The notes below the pieces were generated by a model that was not told the origin of the DNA, searched no databases, and was given only the letters and a program-made list of their open reading frames with translations. Of a stretch of DNA of 64,000 nucleotides, positions 43,755-56,494 are shown piece by piece; the first letter of the stretch is position 1; each line of letters begins with the position of its first letter. The stretch covers positions 80,405 to 144,404 of the forward strand of contig JAYRKJ010000017.1 in NCBI GenBank assembly GCA_041905785.1, written 5' to 3'. The translations under genes and the position numbers were made by a program. The stretch comes from Roseateles_B sp041905785 (lineage in GTDB: Bacteria; Pseudomonadota; Gammaproteobacteria; Burkholderiales; Burkholderiaceae_C).

Positions 43755-44039
43755 TCAGAGGTAGTTCTCGAAGCCTGCCAGCATCTGGCTGGGCGTGAAT
43801 TCCAGCAGCTCGTAGCGGGCGACGCCGGCCTTGAAGAAAGGGTCCTGCTCCAGGATTTCCGTGACCATCGAGCGGGGGTGCTCCCGGATCAGAATGACGC
43901 CGCCGGTGCGCGGCTCGCGCCGGCCCGAGGCCACGAAGACGCCGGCGGCGTAGTGCCGGTCGAGGTAGTCGCGATGGGCGGGGATCAGGGCGTCCACTTC
44001 ATCGAGGGGGCGCACATAGTTCAGCAGGGCGATGTACAT
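43755..44039 (-). CDS. YciI-family protein
   Basis: 94 residues. Dimeric alpha-beta barrel family: LIPAHRDYLDRHYAAGVFVASGR with the conserved His-Asp pair, GGVILIREHPR and DPFFKAGVARYELLEFTP. Small cytoplasmic protein, possibly an enzyme on small aromatics; the YciI group is largely uncharacterised. Confidence 0.85.
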   Translation of the reverse strand: MYIALLNYVRPLDEVDALIPAHRDYLDRHYAAGVFVASGRREPRTGGVILIREHPRSMVTEILEQDPFFKAGVARYELLEFTPSQMLAGFENYL

Positions 44040-44228
44040 GGGATGCTCATAGAGATGCGCCTGGCGCGGCGGCCGGCCAGCCAGGTCGCGGCCTTTGCCG
44101 CTGTGTTGGGGGCGGGGTCAGCATGCGCGGGCTCCTGGGTGTCGAAGACGACGGATTGTGCCGTCGCCCGCGATCCTGCCGGATGCGGGAAGAGTCCTGC
44201 TGCGCCCTCAATGCCTCCGGTGCGCGGC

Positions 44229-44627
44229 TCACTCCGCCACACGCCCCCGCAAGGCCTTGATGCCGGCCCGCTGGCTCTTGGCTTCCAGGCGGCGCCGTTT
44301 CGAGGCCCGGGTGGGCTGGGTTGCGCGGCGCACGGCGGGCACATGGCTGGCCGCGTCGATCAGGGCCTGCAGGCGCGCCAGGGCCTCGGCCTTGTTGCGC
44401 TCCTGGCTGCGCTCGGTCTGGGCCTTGATGACGATGATGCCATCCTGGTTCAGCCGACGATCGGCCATGGCCAGAAGCCGCTCCTTCAGCCAGTCCGGCA
44501 GGGCCGAAGCCGCCACGTCGAAGCGCAGCTGCACGGCGCTGGAGACTTTGTTGACGTTCTGACCGCCTGGTCCCTGGGCGCGCAGGGCCGTGAATTCGAC
44601 ATCGTCAGGGGTGAGGCGGCTTGGCAT
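44229..44627 (-). CDS. arfB: Alternative ribosome-rescue factor ArfB (peptidyl-tRNA hydrolase)
   Basis: 132 residues. The GGQ motif is in AQGPGGQNVNKVSSAVQLRFDV, and the long basic C-terminal tail (RRATQPTRASKRRRLEAKSQRAGIKALRGRV) enters the empty mRNA channel in the known YaeJ/ArfB structures. It releases peptides from stalled ribosomes without a stop codon. The 189 bases between it and the YciI gene hold no gene. Confidence 0.94.
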   Translation of the reverse strand: MPSRLTPDDVEFTALRAQGPGGQNVNKVSSAVQLRFDVAASALPDWLKERLLAMADRRLNQDGIIVIKAQTERSQERNKAEALARLQALIDAASHVPAVRRATQPTRASKRRRLEAKSQRAGIKALRGRVAE

Positions 44628-44737
44628 GTGTGCAGCATATCGTCTCGCCTGGGCGCGGTGCCGGAGGCCTTGCTGATGGCCCAGCGGGCTTTGCCGGCCC
44701 CTCGCTATGATCCCGCCATTCATCAGGAAAGCTGCGC

Positions 44738-45202
44738 ATGTCGTCCATCCAAATCCATCTTGGCCACGTCCCCTTCGTTCTGGGCGCCAGCCGCGAGCAG
44801 CTGCGCGCCGCCGCCGGCACGCCCGACTCCCTGGAGGCGCTGCCAGCCGAAGGCGAGCAGGAGGCCATGGAGCACTGGTACTACGCCGAGCAGGGCGTGG
44901 GGGCGTCCTTCTTCGAGGCCGACGGATGGCGCCTGGGCGAGCTGGAATTTGCCGACGGCCGCTGGACGCTGCAGGGGGAGGCCGTGATCGGCTGCCCGGC
45001 GGACCGCCTGCCCGGCCTGGTCAAGGGCCTGAAGCTGGGGCGCCTCAAGGGCGCACAGGCCGTGGAGGGGGGCGGTCGCTGCCATGAATGCCCGGATGCC
45101 GGCGTGGCCTTCTGGGAGGCTGGTGGGGTGATCGCGAGCTTCAGCATCTTCCCGGGCTACGAGGACGACGGCGAGACCGTCCGTTGGCCGGGGGGGGTGT
45201 GA
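44738..45202 (+). CDS. Protein of unknown function
   Basis: 154 residues, soluble, acidic. Pairs of repeated beta strands (FFEADGWRLGELEFADGRWTLQGE) and a CHECPDAGVAFWEAGGV segment with two Cys are visible. No family recognised. Divergent to arfB across 110 bases. Confidence 0.6.
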   Translation: MSSIQIHLGHVPFVLGASREQLRAAAGTPDSLEALPAEGEQEAMEHWYYAEQGVGASFFEADGWRLGELEFADGRWTLQGEAVIGCPADRLPGLVKGLKLGRLKGAQAVEGGGRCHECPDAGVAFWEAGGVIASFSIFPGYEDDGETVRWPGGV

Positions 45203-45263
45203 GCCCCTCGCCCGGTCTTGCCGCGCTGAACGCGGGCAAGTCCGGTCGGTCCCATGGGGGGGC

Positions 45264-45400
45264 GGCCAAGAAGGCGGCTTCGAGCCGCCTTCTTGGCCAC
45301 ATGGGCCGGCTTGGGGCAGCCCGGCGCTCGGCCTATTGGGGCTGGCGCCCCTTGCCCCCGCGGATGGCATGGGTGGCGGCGTCGAGCCGCCATCCATGCC
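45264..45400. repeat. Two long intergenic hairpins
   Basis: Between convergent genes. Hairpin 1 (45264-45298): GGCCAAGAAGGCGGCT, loop TCG, perfect 16-bp complement. Hairpin 2 (45366-45400): GGCATGGGTGGCGGC, loop GTCGA, 15-bp stem with one mismatch or wobble. Both share the core GGCGGC(T/G)TCGAGCCGCC. No T-tract follows either, so they may act as dual-strand terminators or as a mobile REP-like pair. Confidence 0.75.
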
Positions 45401-45421
45401 ACAGGGCGGTGAGGGGCGGTT

Positions 45422-46345
45422 TCAGATCACGCCTGGCCACTGCGCCGCATGCGGCGCGAAGCGGGCGAGCAGCGCCTGTTGCAGCGTCAGCGGCAGCGGT
45501 CCCTTGGCGACCGCCGCCAGGTTGCGCTTGAGCTTGTCCAGGCGCCGTGTGCCGGCGATGACGCAGTCCACGCCGGGCAGCCAGGCGGCGAAGCGCAGGG
45601 CCATCTCGTCGGGGGGGATGTCGGGGGCCAGGTCTTGCCTCAGCTCGGTCAGGCGCATGAGCTGCCAGCGGTCCCAGTACTGGCCTTCGGCGAAGTCGCC
45701 CGGACGCTGGGCATGGCGCCAGATCGCCCCGGCCAGCGGGCGCTTGGCGATCACGCCCATGCCGCGCTCGGCGGCCAGCGCCAGACGGGCCGGCACTTGG
45801 GCCTGGTCGCACACGCTCACCGAGCTCTGCACGGCGCCGAACAGCGGCTCGTTCAGCGCGAAGTCCAGTTCGGCGTTTTCGCCCGAGTAGGCCGCCACGC
45901 GGATCTTGCCGGCACGGCGGCAGTCGTCCAGCGCGCGGATGACCTCGCCGCGCTGCAGGGTTTCCAGCGGGCAGGAGTGCAGGTGCGCGATGTCGATCAC
46001 CTCGCTGCGCATCACGCGCAGGGCGCGCTCCACGCCCTGCACGATGCAGTCGTAGGTCCAGTCGGGCACGTCTTCGACGCCATAGCCCAGCTTGGTGGAG
46101 AGCAGGAACTCCGAGCGCCGGTGTGCCAGGTGGCGGCCGATGCGCTCCTCGCTGAGGCCGTAGGAGCGCGCGGTGTCGATCAGGGTGACGCCCAGGTCCA
46201 GCACCGCGTTGAGCAGCACGCCGGCCTCGGCCTCGCTGCAGCGCTCATCGTTGAGGTGCATGGCGCCAAAGCCCAGGGCATTGAGCTGCAGGCCGCTGCG
46301 GCCGAAGGGGCGCATCAGCGCGGCGGTGTTCGCGCGAAGGGTCAT
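45422..46345 (-). CDS. Aldo/keto reductase, last gene of the mal operon
   Basis: 307 residues. AKR motifs: GFGAMHLND, IDTARSYGLSEERIG (catalytic Asp and Tyr), STKLGYGVED with the Lys, LHSCPLE in place of the usual LHxPD, and VIAGTRRLDKLKRNL. NADPH-dependent; acts on aldehyde or keto sugar derivatives in the AKR families of this type. Its start overlaps the amylase stop (ATGA), so it belongs to the maltodextrin operon; substrate unknown. Confidence 0.88.
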   Translation of the reverse strand: MTLRANTAALMRPFGRSGLQLNALGFGAMHLNDERCSEAEAGVLLNAVLDLGVTLIDTARSYGLSEERIGRHLAHRRSEFLLSTKLGYGVEDVPDWTYDCIVQGVERALRVMRSEVIDIAHLHSCPLETLQRGEVIRALDDCRRAGKIRVAAYSGENAELDFALNEPLFGAVQSSVSVCDQAQVPARLALAAERGMGVIAKRPLAGAIWRHAQRPGDFAEGQYWDRWQLMRLTELRQDLAPDIPPDEMALRFAAWLPGVDCVIAGTRRLDKLKRNLAAVAKGPLPLTLQQALLARFAPHAAQWPGVI

Positions 46346-48759
46346 TCGTTCAGGAGGATGCGCCCGCCCAGGGCGGGCAGGGGCAGGGTCAGGCGGCCAT
46401 GCTCGGCCACGAAGCGCTCGCCGCTGAGGGCATCGCGCCAGCGGCCAGGCATGTCGGAGCCCAGGGGGAGGCTGACGCGGCTGGCGGTGCTTGCGTTGCT
46501 GAGCACGGTCAGCGCCTGCACCTCGCCCAGGCGGCGGGGCAGGGCCAGGTGTTGCGCTGTGGCCAGCAGCGGGGCCTGCGGCAAGCCCCGGCGCAGCACG
46601 GCCAGTTGCTGGCGCAGGGCGGTGAGGCGGCGCAGGTCGGCCTGCAGGCTGTCGTCGGGCTGGCCGCCCTGGTCGGCCCAGGGGTAGGGCGCGCGGTTGT
46701 AGGGGTCCTCGCCTCCGCCCACGCCGACTTCATCGCCGTAGTAGATGCTCGGGGCGCCCGGCGCGCTCATCTGCAGCAGCCAGGCCAGGCGCAGGCGCTG
46801 GCGGGCCAGGCGGCGCTGTGCAGGGCTGCTGTCGTCGCGCTCGCCCAGTGCGAACAGGGCCCGGGGCTGGTCGTGGCTGGAGAGCAGGTTCATGTTCGCC
46901 AGCAGCGACTGCACCGGGTAGGCCTCGCGCATGAACTCCAGCTGCGCGACGAGCTGCCGTGCATCGCCGCCGGCGGCGAAGTCCAGCACGGCGTTGCGGA
47001 AGATGTAGTTCATCGTCGCGTCGAAGCTGTCGCCCAGGAAGTACTTGCTGGCGTCGAACCAGGTCTCGGAGATGGTGACGGCATCGGGCCGGTGCGCCTT
47101 GACCGCACGGCGCCACTCGCGCCAGAAGTCGTCGGGCACCCAGGGCGCCACGTCCATGCGCCAGCCGGCCGCGCCGCGGTCCAGCCATTGCTGCATCACG
47201 CTGTCGGGGTGGCCATAGGCGAAGCGGCGGAAGTCGCGGCTGGATTTGTCGATTTCAGGCAGGTCGCTGACGCCCACCCAGCCCTTGAACTGCTTGTCGG
47301 CCGCACCCTGGCTGGGGTCGAAACTGAACCAGCTGGCATAGGGCGAGTCCGGCCGGATGCGCCCGCCGCGGAATGCGCCCTGGCTCTCGTAGCGGGCGAA
47401 GCGGTCGAAGTAGAGCGAATCCGCGCCCACGTGGTTGAGCGAGGCGTCCGGCAGCACGCGCAAGCCGCGCTTGGCCGCTTCGGCGCAGAGCCGCTCGAAG
47501 TCCGCGTTGCGGCCCAGGGCGGGGTCGACCTGGGTGAAGTCGGCCGTGTCGTACTTGTGGTTGCTTGGGGCGCGGAAAATTGGCGTTAGGTAAATCGTGT
47601 TGGCGCCCAGGTCGCGGATGTAGTCGAGCTTCTCGATGATGCCGGCCAGGTCGCCACCGAAGAAATCGTTGTTGTAGACGCCGTCGGAGCCATCGCCGCT
47701 GCCAGGCTTGAACGGCTTCTCGACCCAGCGCGCGTGGCGCTCGACATCATGGTCCTGGTAGCGGTCCTGCACGCGGCCGCCGCCGGGGCGGGGGTCGTTC
47801 GCGGGGTCGCCGTTGCGGAAGCGCTCGGGAAAGATGGCGTAGTAGAGGGCATCCTGCGCCCAGTCCGGCACCTGGAAGTCGGGGGCGTGGATGGTCTGGC
47901 GGTAGCGCCGGATGCGGCGTGTGTCGCTGGGCAGGCGCTCCAGCGAGGATGGTCCCATGCTGCCCTTCTCACGCGTCCAGGCCACGGCGTCCTTGTTGTT
48001 CTGCAGGGCGTAGCGGCCTTGGTCGGTCTCCAGCTCGAACCAGTAGCCGAACACGCCGACCTGGTCGAAACGCACCGTCGCCGCGAAGCCCGTGCCCAGG
48101 CCGCGTCCTTCCGGCGTCATGGTGATGCGCTGCAGCGGCTCGTAGCTCAGCTGCTCCTGGTTGCCGCTGAGCAGGCGCTTCTCCAGCACCAGCGTGGCGC
48201 GCAGCAGGCCGGGGCGCTCGCTGCCCAGGTAGAAGCGGATCTCCGTGCCCTGGGGCTGCGCACCGAAGGGAGTCTTGAACTCCGGCTGGCGCGAGTTGAA
48301 GCGCGTGCTCAGCGCCGCCGCGTCGGTGATGCGGGCCGGCACCGAGGGATTGAAGGCCGGCGGGCCCAGCTCCAGCGCAGGCTGACCCTGGGGGCTGATG
48401 CGCAGGCGCAGCGTGTGCGCGCCGCGCAGATCCAGGCGGTAGTTGCCAACCACCGCGCCGCCGCGCGCCAGGCGGCCCTGGGCATCGCTGCCCAGCGTGC
48501 TGTCGGGCGTCCAGGCTTCGTCGGCGATCTTGAACTCCTGCGGGCCCTGGGCCTGCAGGTTCAGGTAGTAGGTATCGCAGCGATACTCGAAGGCCTGCTC
48601 GTCCTGCGCGGCCCAGTTGTTGAGCGCGCCGCGCAGGTACAGCGTGGTGTCGCCCAGGGGGGCGGGCCGGCAGCGAGGGGCGGGCGCGGCCTGGGACGCG
48701 GGCGTCGCCAGGACCGCTGCCAGGGCCAACAGCGCCAGCAGGGGCGGCGCGGCCCTCAT
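46342..48759 (-). CDS. Secreted GH13 amylase/cyclomaltodextrinase-like enzyme
   Basis: 805 residues. Signal peptide ends near ATPASQA, so periplasmic or exported. About residues 35-110 form a pullulanase-type beta-sandwich (TLYLRGALNNWAAQDEQAFEY); a second sandwich at about 165-260 resembles the neopullulanase N-terminal domain. The catalytic barrel (about 300-700) has LPDASLNHVGADS, GWRMDVAPWVP with the nucleophile Asp, ISETW with the acid Glu and LSSHDQPRALF with the third carboxylate. It would cut maltodextrins before or after import. Start overlaps the malG stop. Confidence 0.9.
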   Translation of the reverse strand: MRAAPPLLALLALAAVLATPASQAAPAPRCRPAPLGDTTLYLRGALNNWAAQDEQAFEYRCDTYYLNLQAQGPQEFKIADEAWTPDSTLGSDAQGRLARGGAVVGNYRLDLRGAHTLRLRISPQGQPALELGPPAFNPSVPARITDAAALSTRFNSRQPEFKTPFGAQPQGTEIRFYLGSERPGLLRATLVLEKRLLSGNQEQLSYEPLQRITMTPEGRGLGTGFAATVRFDQVGVFGYWFELETDQGRYALQNNKDAVAWTREKGSMGPSSLERLPSDTRRIRRYRQTIHAPDFQVPDWAQDALYYAIFPERFRNGDPANDPRPGGGRVQDRYQDHDVERHARWVEKPFKPGSGDGSDGVYNNDFFGGDLAGIIEKLDYIRDLGANTIYLTPIFRAPSNHKYDTADFTQVDPALGRNADFERLCAEAAKRGLRVLPDASLNHVGADSLYFDRFARYESQGAFRGGRIRPDSPYASWFSFDPSQGAADKQFKGWVGVSDLPEIDKSSRDFRRFAYGHPDSVMQQWLDRGAAGWRMDVAPWVPDDFWREWRRAVKAHRPDAVTISETWFDASKYFLGDSFDATMNYIFRNAVLDFAAGGDARQLVAQLEFMREAYPVQSLLANMNLLSSHDQPRALFALGERDDSSPAQRRLARQRLRLAWLLQMSAPGAPSIYYGDEVGVGGGEDPYNRAPYPWADQGGQPDDSLQADLRRLTALRQQLAVLRRGLPQAPLLATAQHLALPRRLGEVQALTVLSNASTASRVSLPLGSDMPGRWRDALSGERFVAEHGRLTLPLPALGGRILLNE

Positions 48760-49646
48760 CCCTTGACCCCGCCTGCCGTGAGGCCGGACACGATCCAGCG
48801 CTGCGCCAGCAGGAACACGAGGGTGATGGGCAGGCCCGACAGCACCGCAGCCGCGGCGAAGTCGCCCCACAGGAAGCGCTGGTCGTGCAGGAAGTACTTG
48901 GAGCCCACGGCCAGCGTCAACTGGCCTTCCTCGCGCAGCAGCACCGAGGCCACCGGGTACTCGATGATGGCGCCGATGAAGGCCAGCACGAAGACCACCA
49001 TCAGGATGGGAACGGCCATGGGCAGCAGCACGCGGCTGAAGGCCTGCCAGTGGCTGGCCCCGTCGACCTTGGCGTTCTCCTCGATCTCGGTGGGGATGGT
49101 CTCGAAGTAGCCCTTGATGGTCCAGATATGCGTGGCCACGCCGCCGAGATAGGCCAGCACCAGGCCCGCATGCGTCTCCAGGCCCAGCATGGGCACCTGG
49201 CTGCCGATGGCCTCGAAGATGGCGTATATCGCCACCAGGGCCAGCACGGGCGGGAACATCTGCAGCAGCAGCATGCTGTTCAGGATGCCGGCCTTGAAGG
49301 GGAACTTCAGCCGCGCAAAGGCATAGGCCGCCGTGGTGGAGATGGCCACGATGGCAAAGGCCGAGAGCGTGGCGACCTTGATCGAGTTCCACAGCCAGCT
49401 CAGCACCGGGAAGGGCGGCTGCACCAGGGTGCCGTCCTGCCCCAGGTAGGGAATGCCCAGCGCCAGTTTCCAGTGCTCCAGGCTGACCTCGCTGGGGATC
49501 AGGCTGCCGGTGGCGAAGTTGCCCGGCCGCAGCGAAATGGACACCACCGCCAGCAGCGGGAACAGTGTCAGCGCCAGGAAGGCCCACAGCAGGGCGTGGG
49601 CCGCGAAGATGCGCCAGCGCGCTTGCTTGCCTCGAACAATGGCCAT
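48756..49646 (-). CDS. malG: Maltodextrin ABC permease MalG
   Basis: 296 residues, six hydrophobic helices. The EAA loop reads ENAKVDGASHWQAFSRVLLPMAVP, typical for MalG. C-terminus GLTAGGVKG is the usual MalG end that contacts the ATPase. Ends inside the amylase start codon. Confidence 0.95.
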   Translation of the reverse strand: MAIVRGKQARWRIFAAHALLWAFLALTLFPLLAVVSISLRPGNFATGSLIPSEVSLEHWKLALGIPYLGQDGTLVQPPFPVLSWLWNSIKVATLSAFAIVAISTTAAYAFARLKFPFKAGILNSMLLLQMFPPVLALVAIYAIFEAIGSQVPMLGLETHAGLVLAYLGGVATHIWTIKGYFETIPTEIEENAKVDGASHWQAFSRVLLPMAVPILMVVFVLAFIGAIIEYPVASVLLREEGQLTLAVGSKYFLHDQRFLWGDFAAAAVLSGLPITLVFLLAQRWIVSGLTAGGVKG

Positions 49647-49655
49647 GGGGTTTCC

Positions 49656-51269
49656 TTACTGCTGTGATTTGCGCATGAGGCGCAGATTGAGCAGCGACAG
49701 CGCCGCCACCAGGAAGAAGATCAGCGTGGAGATCGCCGCGGCCAGGCCGAAGTCCGAGCCCGAGTCGCGGAAGGCGATGCGGTAGGTGTAGGACACCAGG
49801 ATGTCCGTCTGCCCGGCCGGCAGCTTGGTGGAGAGGAAGTCCGGCCGGCCGTCGGTCAGCAGGGCGATCAACACGAAGTTGTTGAAGTTGAAGGCGAAGG
49901 CGCTGATCAGGAGGGGCGAGAGCGGTTTGATGATCAGCGGCGCGGTGATGCGCCAGAAGTTGGTCCAGGGCCCGGCGCCGACGATGGCCGAGGCCTCGTA
50001 CAGGTCGGAGGGAATGGACTTCAGCAGGCCCGAGCACAGGATCATGATGTAGGGATAGCCCAGCCAGATGTTGACGATGAGCAGCATCAGCTTGGCCAGC
50101 AGCGGGTCTGCGAACCAGGCGGGCTTGACGCCGAAGAGCGCATCCAGGATGGCGTTGATCTCGCCGAAGTTCTGGTTGAACAAGCCCTTGAACACCAGGA
50201 TGGAGATGAAGCCCGGGACGGCATAGGGCAGGAAGAGCAGGGTGCGGTAGGCGGTGCGGCCCTTGAGGTCTTCCCAGTTCAGCAGCACGGCCAGGAACAT
50301 GCCGATGAAGGTCGCGCCCGCCACGGTGGCCAGCGAGAACAGCACGGTCCAGACGAAGATGCTGACGAAGGGGCCGCGGAACTCCGCGTCCAGGAGCATG
50401 CGGCTGTAGTTCTGCAGCCCCACCAGGACCTTGAAGCCGGGCTGGAGGATGTCGCCGGCCGCATTGCGGTAGTAGCCCGTCTTGCCGTCGGGCGCGAAGC
50501 GCTGGCCGTCGGCCGCGCGCAGCAGGCTGCCGTCAGCTTGCTCCACGTAATGCGGCGCCACGGGCCCGTACTCGCGCAGGCCCAGGTAGCGCAGCTGCGC
50601 CTCGGGGCCGCTGCGGTCAGGCAGCAGGAGCTGCAATTGGGCCAGGGCCTCGCGGTGCTGGATCAGCTCGCGCAGGGGCAGGGCGGCCTGCAGGGGGCTT
50701 GGCAGGGGCAGTTGCTCGTCCTTGGTGGCCTGCATCGTGATCTTGAGCGGCTCACGGGTCTTGCGCAGGGCCAGCGGCGGTGAGACATAGCGCGGCTGCG
50801 CCGTGCCTGGGACGCTCAGCACCACGCGGAACTCGGAGCCGTCGGCATGCAGGCTGAAGCCCATCACGCCGGACTCGATCACCTCGTGCTGGTCCAGCAG
50901 ATAGGCCCGCACCCGTTCCTGGCTCAGCAGGTGCGCCGAGGAGTAGTTGGTGAAGCCGATCTGCGCCGTATAGACCAGCGGGAAGGCGATGAAGACCGCC
51001 ATGCCGGCCATGCCGGGAAAGAGGTAGCGCCAGGCGAAGCCCGCCCGCAGATAAATGTAGAAGGCCGCGCCGAACAGGGCCACCGCGCCGGCCGCCCAGG
51101 CCGTCTGGCCCGCGGCGTAGACGGAGAAGACCAGGTACAGCGCGCTCAGCATCAGGGCCGCCACGAGCGGCCAGCGCAGCACGGCGGCCAGGCGGTTCCA
51201 GAGCGAGGGCGGCAGGGTGCCGTAGGCTGCACTGAGCGGGGAGGGCGCGGTTGCGGCGTTGGGATTCAT
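49656..51269 (-). CDS. malF: Maltodextrin ABC permease MalF
   Basis: 537 residues, longer than ordinary sugar permeases because it has a large periplasmic loop after the third membrane helix (about residues 120-290), as in enterobacterial MalF, where this P2 region contacts MalE. EAA loop: YEASAIVGAGPWTNFWRITAPLI. Nine bases separate it from malG. Confidence 0.95.
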   Translation of the reverse strand: MNPNAATAPSPLSAAYGTLPPSLWNRLAAVLRWPLVAALMLSALYLVFSVYAAGQTAWAAGAVALFGAAFYIYLRAGFAWRYLFPGMAGMAVFIAFPLVYTAQIGFTNYSSAHLLSQERVRAYLLDQHEVIESGVMGFSLHADGSEFRVVLSVPGTAQPRYVSPPLALRKTREPLKITMQATKDEQLPLPSPLQAALPLRELIQHREALAQLQLLLPDRSGPEAQLRYLGLREYGPVAPHYVEQADGSLLRAADGQRFAPDGKTGYYRNAAGDILQPGFKVLVGLQNYSRMLLDAEFRGPFVSIFVWTVLFSLATVAGATFIGMFLAVLLNWEDLKGRTAYRTLLFLPYAVPGFISILVFKGLFNQNFGEINAILDALFGVKPAWFADPLLAKLMLLIVNIWLGYPYIMILCSGLLKSIPSDLYEASAIVGAGPWTNFWRITAPLIIKPLSPLLISAFAFNFNNFVLIALLTDGRPDFLSTKLPAGQTDILVSYTYRIAFRDSGSDFGLAAAISTLIFFLVAALSLLNLRLMRKSQQ

Positions 51270-51276
51270 GCGCGGC

Positions 51277-52448
51277 TCACTTCTTCAGCAGCATGCGGGC
51301 GGCGGCGCCGTCCAAGGCGTCCTTGGGGCTCTGCAGGCCATTGCTGATGGCCTCCAGGGCGGCGTCCATGGCGGTCCAGAAGCGGCCCACCTCGGGAATG
51401 TTGGGAATGGGTTCGCCCAGGCGGGCGTTCTCCATGCTGGCCTTGATCAGCGGATTGACCGAGAGCTCGGCATAGAAGGCCTTGTTGGCCGGCACGCCCA
51501 GGGGCACGTCGGCGTCCAGCACCTTCAGGGCTTCGGGGCGCAGCAGGTGCTGCTCCAGGAACTCGCGGGCAATGTCCTTCTGGCGCGAAGGCGCCGCGAT
51601 CATGCAGCCCAGCACGCCCACGAAGGGCTTGGAGTACTGCCCCGGCTTCAGGCCCGGCACCGGCGCCACGCCGAAGTCGATGCCGGCGCGGCGGGCGTTG
51701 TCCCAGGCCCAGGGGCCGGAGATCATCATCGCCACCTCGCCGCGGGCGAAGCCGCCTTCCATCTCGGCATAGTTGGCGCCCTTGGGCATGTGGCCGTCGC
51801 GCACCAGGCGATGGATCATTTCAGCGCCGGCCAGCGCGCCCTCGTTGTTCACCTGGACCAGGCTGGCGTCGAAGTCGCCTCGCGCATCGCGGTCGTAGAT
51901 CCGGCCCCCGGCGCCGGCCAGCACCTGCCAGCTGAAGAAGCTTTTGTTGTAGTGCCACAGGATGGCGTGCTTGCCTTGGGGGCGCAGGCGCCGGTCCAGC
52001 TGGATCAGTTCCTCGAAGGTCCGGGGCGGCACGGGCACCAGGGCCTTGTTGTAGAGGAGGCCGGTGGTCTCGATGGCCAGCGGGTAGCCCCAGGTCTTGC
52101 CCTGGTAGCTGAAGGCGCGCCAGGCGGTCTCCTCGATCTCGGCGCGCAGGTGGGCCGAGGGTCGCAGCGGGGTCAGCAGGCCGGCCTTGGCCCATTCGCC
52201 GACGCGGTCGTGCGGCCAGCAGAAGATGTCCGGGCCCTTGCCGGCGCCAGCCGCTTGCTGGAACTTGTCGGTGGCATCCACCGGGTGCTCCACCACCACC
52301 TTGACGCCCGAGGCCTTCTCGAAGGCCAGCCCCACCTTCTGCAGGCCGTTGTAGGCCTTGTCACCGTTGATCCAGACCAGCAGGGTGGGGGTCGGGGCGG
52401 CATGTGCCAGACTCCCCAGCAGCAGGCACAGTGCGCTCAGCGCGGCCC

Positions 52449-52452
<4 letters not shown>
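51277..52452 (-). CDS. malE: Maltodextrin-binding protein MalE
   Basis: 391 residues. Signal peptide ends at SLAHA. The mature N-terminus LLVWINGDKAYNGLQKVGLAFEKASGVKVVVEHP is close to the E. coli MalE pattern, as are GPDIFCWPHDRVGEWAKAGLL and MISGPWAWDNARRAGIDFGVAPVPGL. Binds maltose and maltodextrins in the periplasm and delivers them to MalFG. Its start overlaps the malK stop (ATGA). Confidence 0.95.
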
Positions 52453-53567
<1,115 letters not shown>

Positions 53568-53649
53568 TTGTCTACCTCCGCCAGGCCTGCGGGAGCCGGC
53601 CGGCTTGTCTCGCTCATGGGGTGGTCCGGGCGTTGCCGCAGACCTCGTT

Positions 53650-53664
53650 TGTAGAGAATATACA
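53650..53664. promoter_or_regulatory. HexR-like operator over the malK -10
   Basis: TGTAGAGAATATACA, arms 4-5 of 5 conserved, 11 of 15 matches to the HexR consensus. Weak alone, but the neighbouring sites support it. Confidence 0.5.
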
Positions 53665-53685
53665 GATCAAAATGTAGTTCTACAA
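53657..53685 (-). promoter_or_regulatory. Predicted malK promoter
   Basis: On the minus strand: -35 TTGTAG (53680-53685), 17-base spacer, -10 TATATT (53657-53662). The -35 lies within one HexR-like site and the -10 within another, so binding would block RNA polymerase. The -35 matches only three of six consensus bases. Confidence 0.55.
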
Positions 53686-53687
53686 CG
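53673..53687. promoter_or_regulatory. HexR-like operator over the malK -35
   Basis: TGTAGTTCTACAACG, 12 of 15 matches. It also contains TGTAG-TT-CTACA, a palindrome with shortened centre, so the true register is uncertain. Confidence 0.5.
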
Positions 53688-53759
53688 TGATGAACCCGAT
53701 TTGTAGCCAATGTAGTCATTAAAAATCAATGGCTTAGCGTCAATTTCGGGTTAACCCGC

Positions 53760-53774
53760 TGTAGTGAAACTACA
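53760..53774. promoter_or_regulatory. HexR-like operator on the glgP side
   Basis: TGTAGTGAAACTACA, perfect arms, 14 of 15 matches to TGTARTWWWAYTACA. It is the best site in the window, about 200 bases before the glgP start and 193 before malK. Confidence 0.7.
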
Positions 53775-53972
53775 CAAATGAGGACGGCTGGGTGATACTT
53801 TCGACGTCGCGCTCACACGATCGGTCCGTGTGGGCTGTGTGTCCGATGTGCCGACGGGCCCGATGCAAGGGTCCGCGGTCGACTGTAGGGGGCCTGGCCA
53901 TTGCCGCCTCCTGGGTGAAATCCGATGTTGTCCACACTTCTCAAGACGGCCCGTTCCACGGCGCGAGGTGCC

Positions 53973-56468
<2,496 letters not shown>

Positions 56469-56494
56469 CAAGCTTGGCGTTGACGGACGCGGAC

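Larger units (their letters stand above)
53568..53972. promoter_or_regulatory. Divergent malK/glgP control region
   Basis: 405 bases between the two alpha-glucan operons, AT-richer than its surroundings. Contains three HexR-like sites, a malK promoter, two further TGTAG repeats at 53702-53714 and a 12-bp perfect palindrome CGGGTTAACCCG (53747-53758) just before the last operator. No convincing gene; an upstream ATG (53925) in the glgP frame is less likely used. Confidence 0.75.

Noticed and set aside
53650..53774. LacI/MalR-type operators as explanation of the palindromes
   Set aside because: LacI operators normally have a central CG; these centres are A/T-rich and fit the HexR pattern better. 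Kept only as an alternative.
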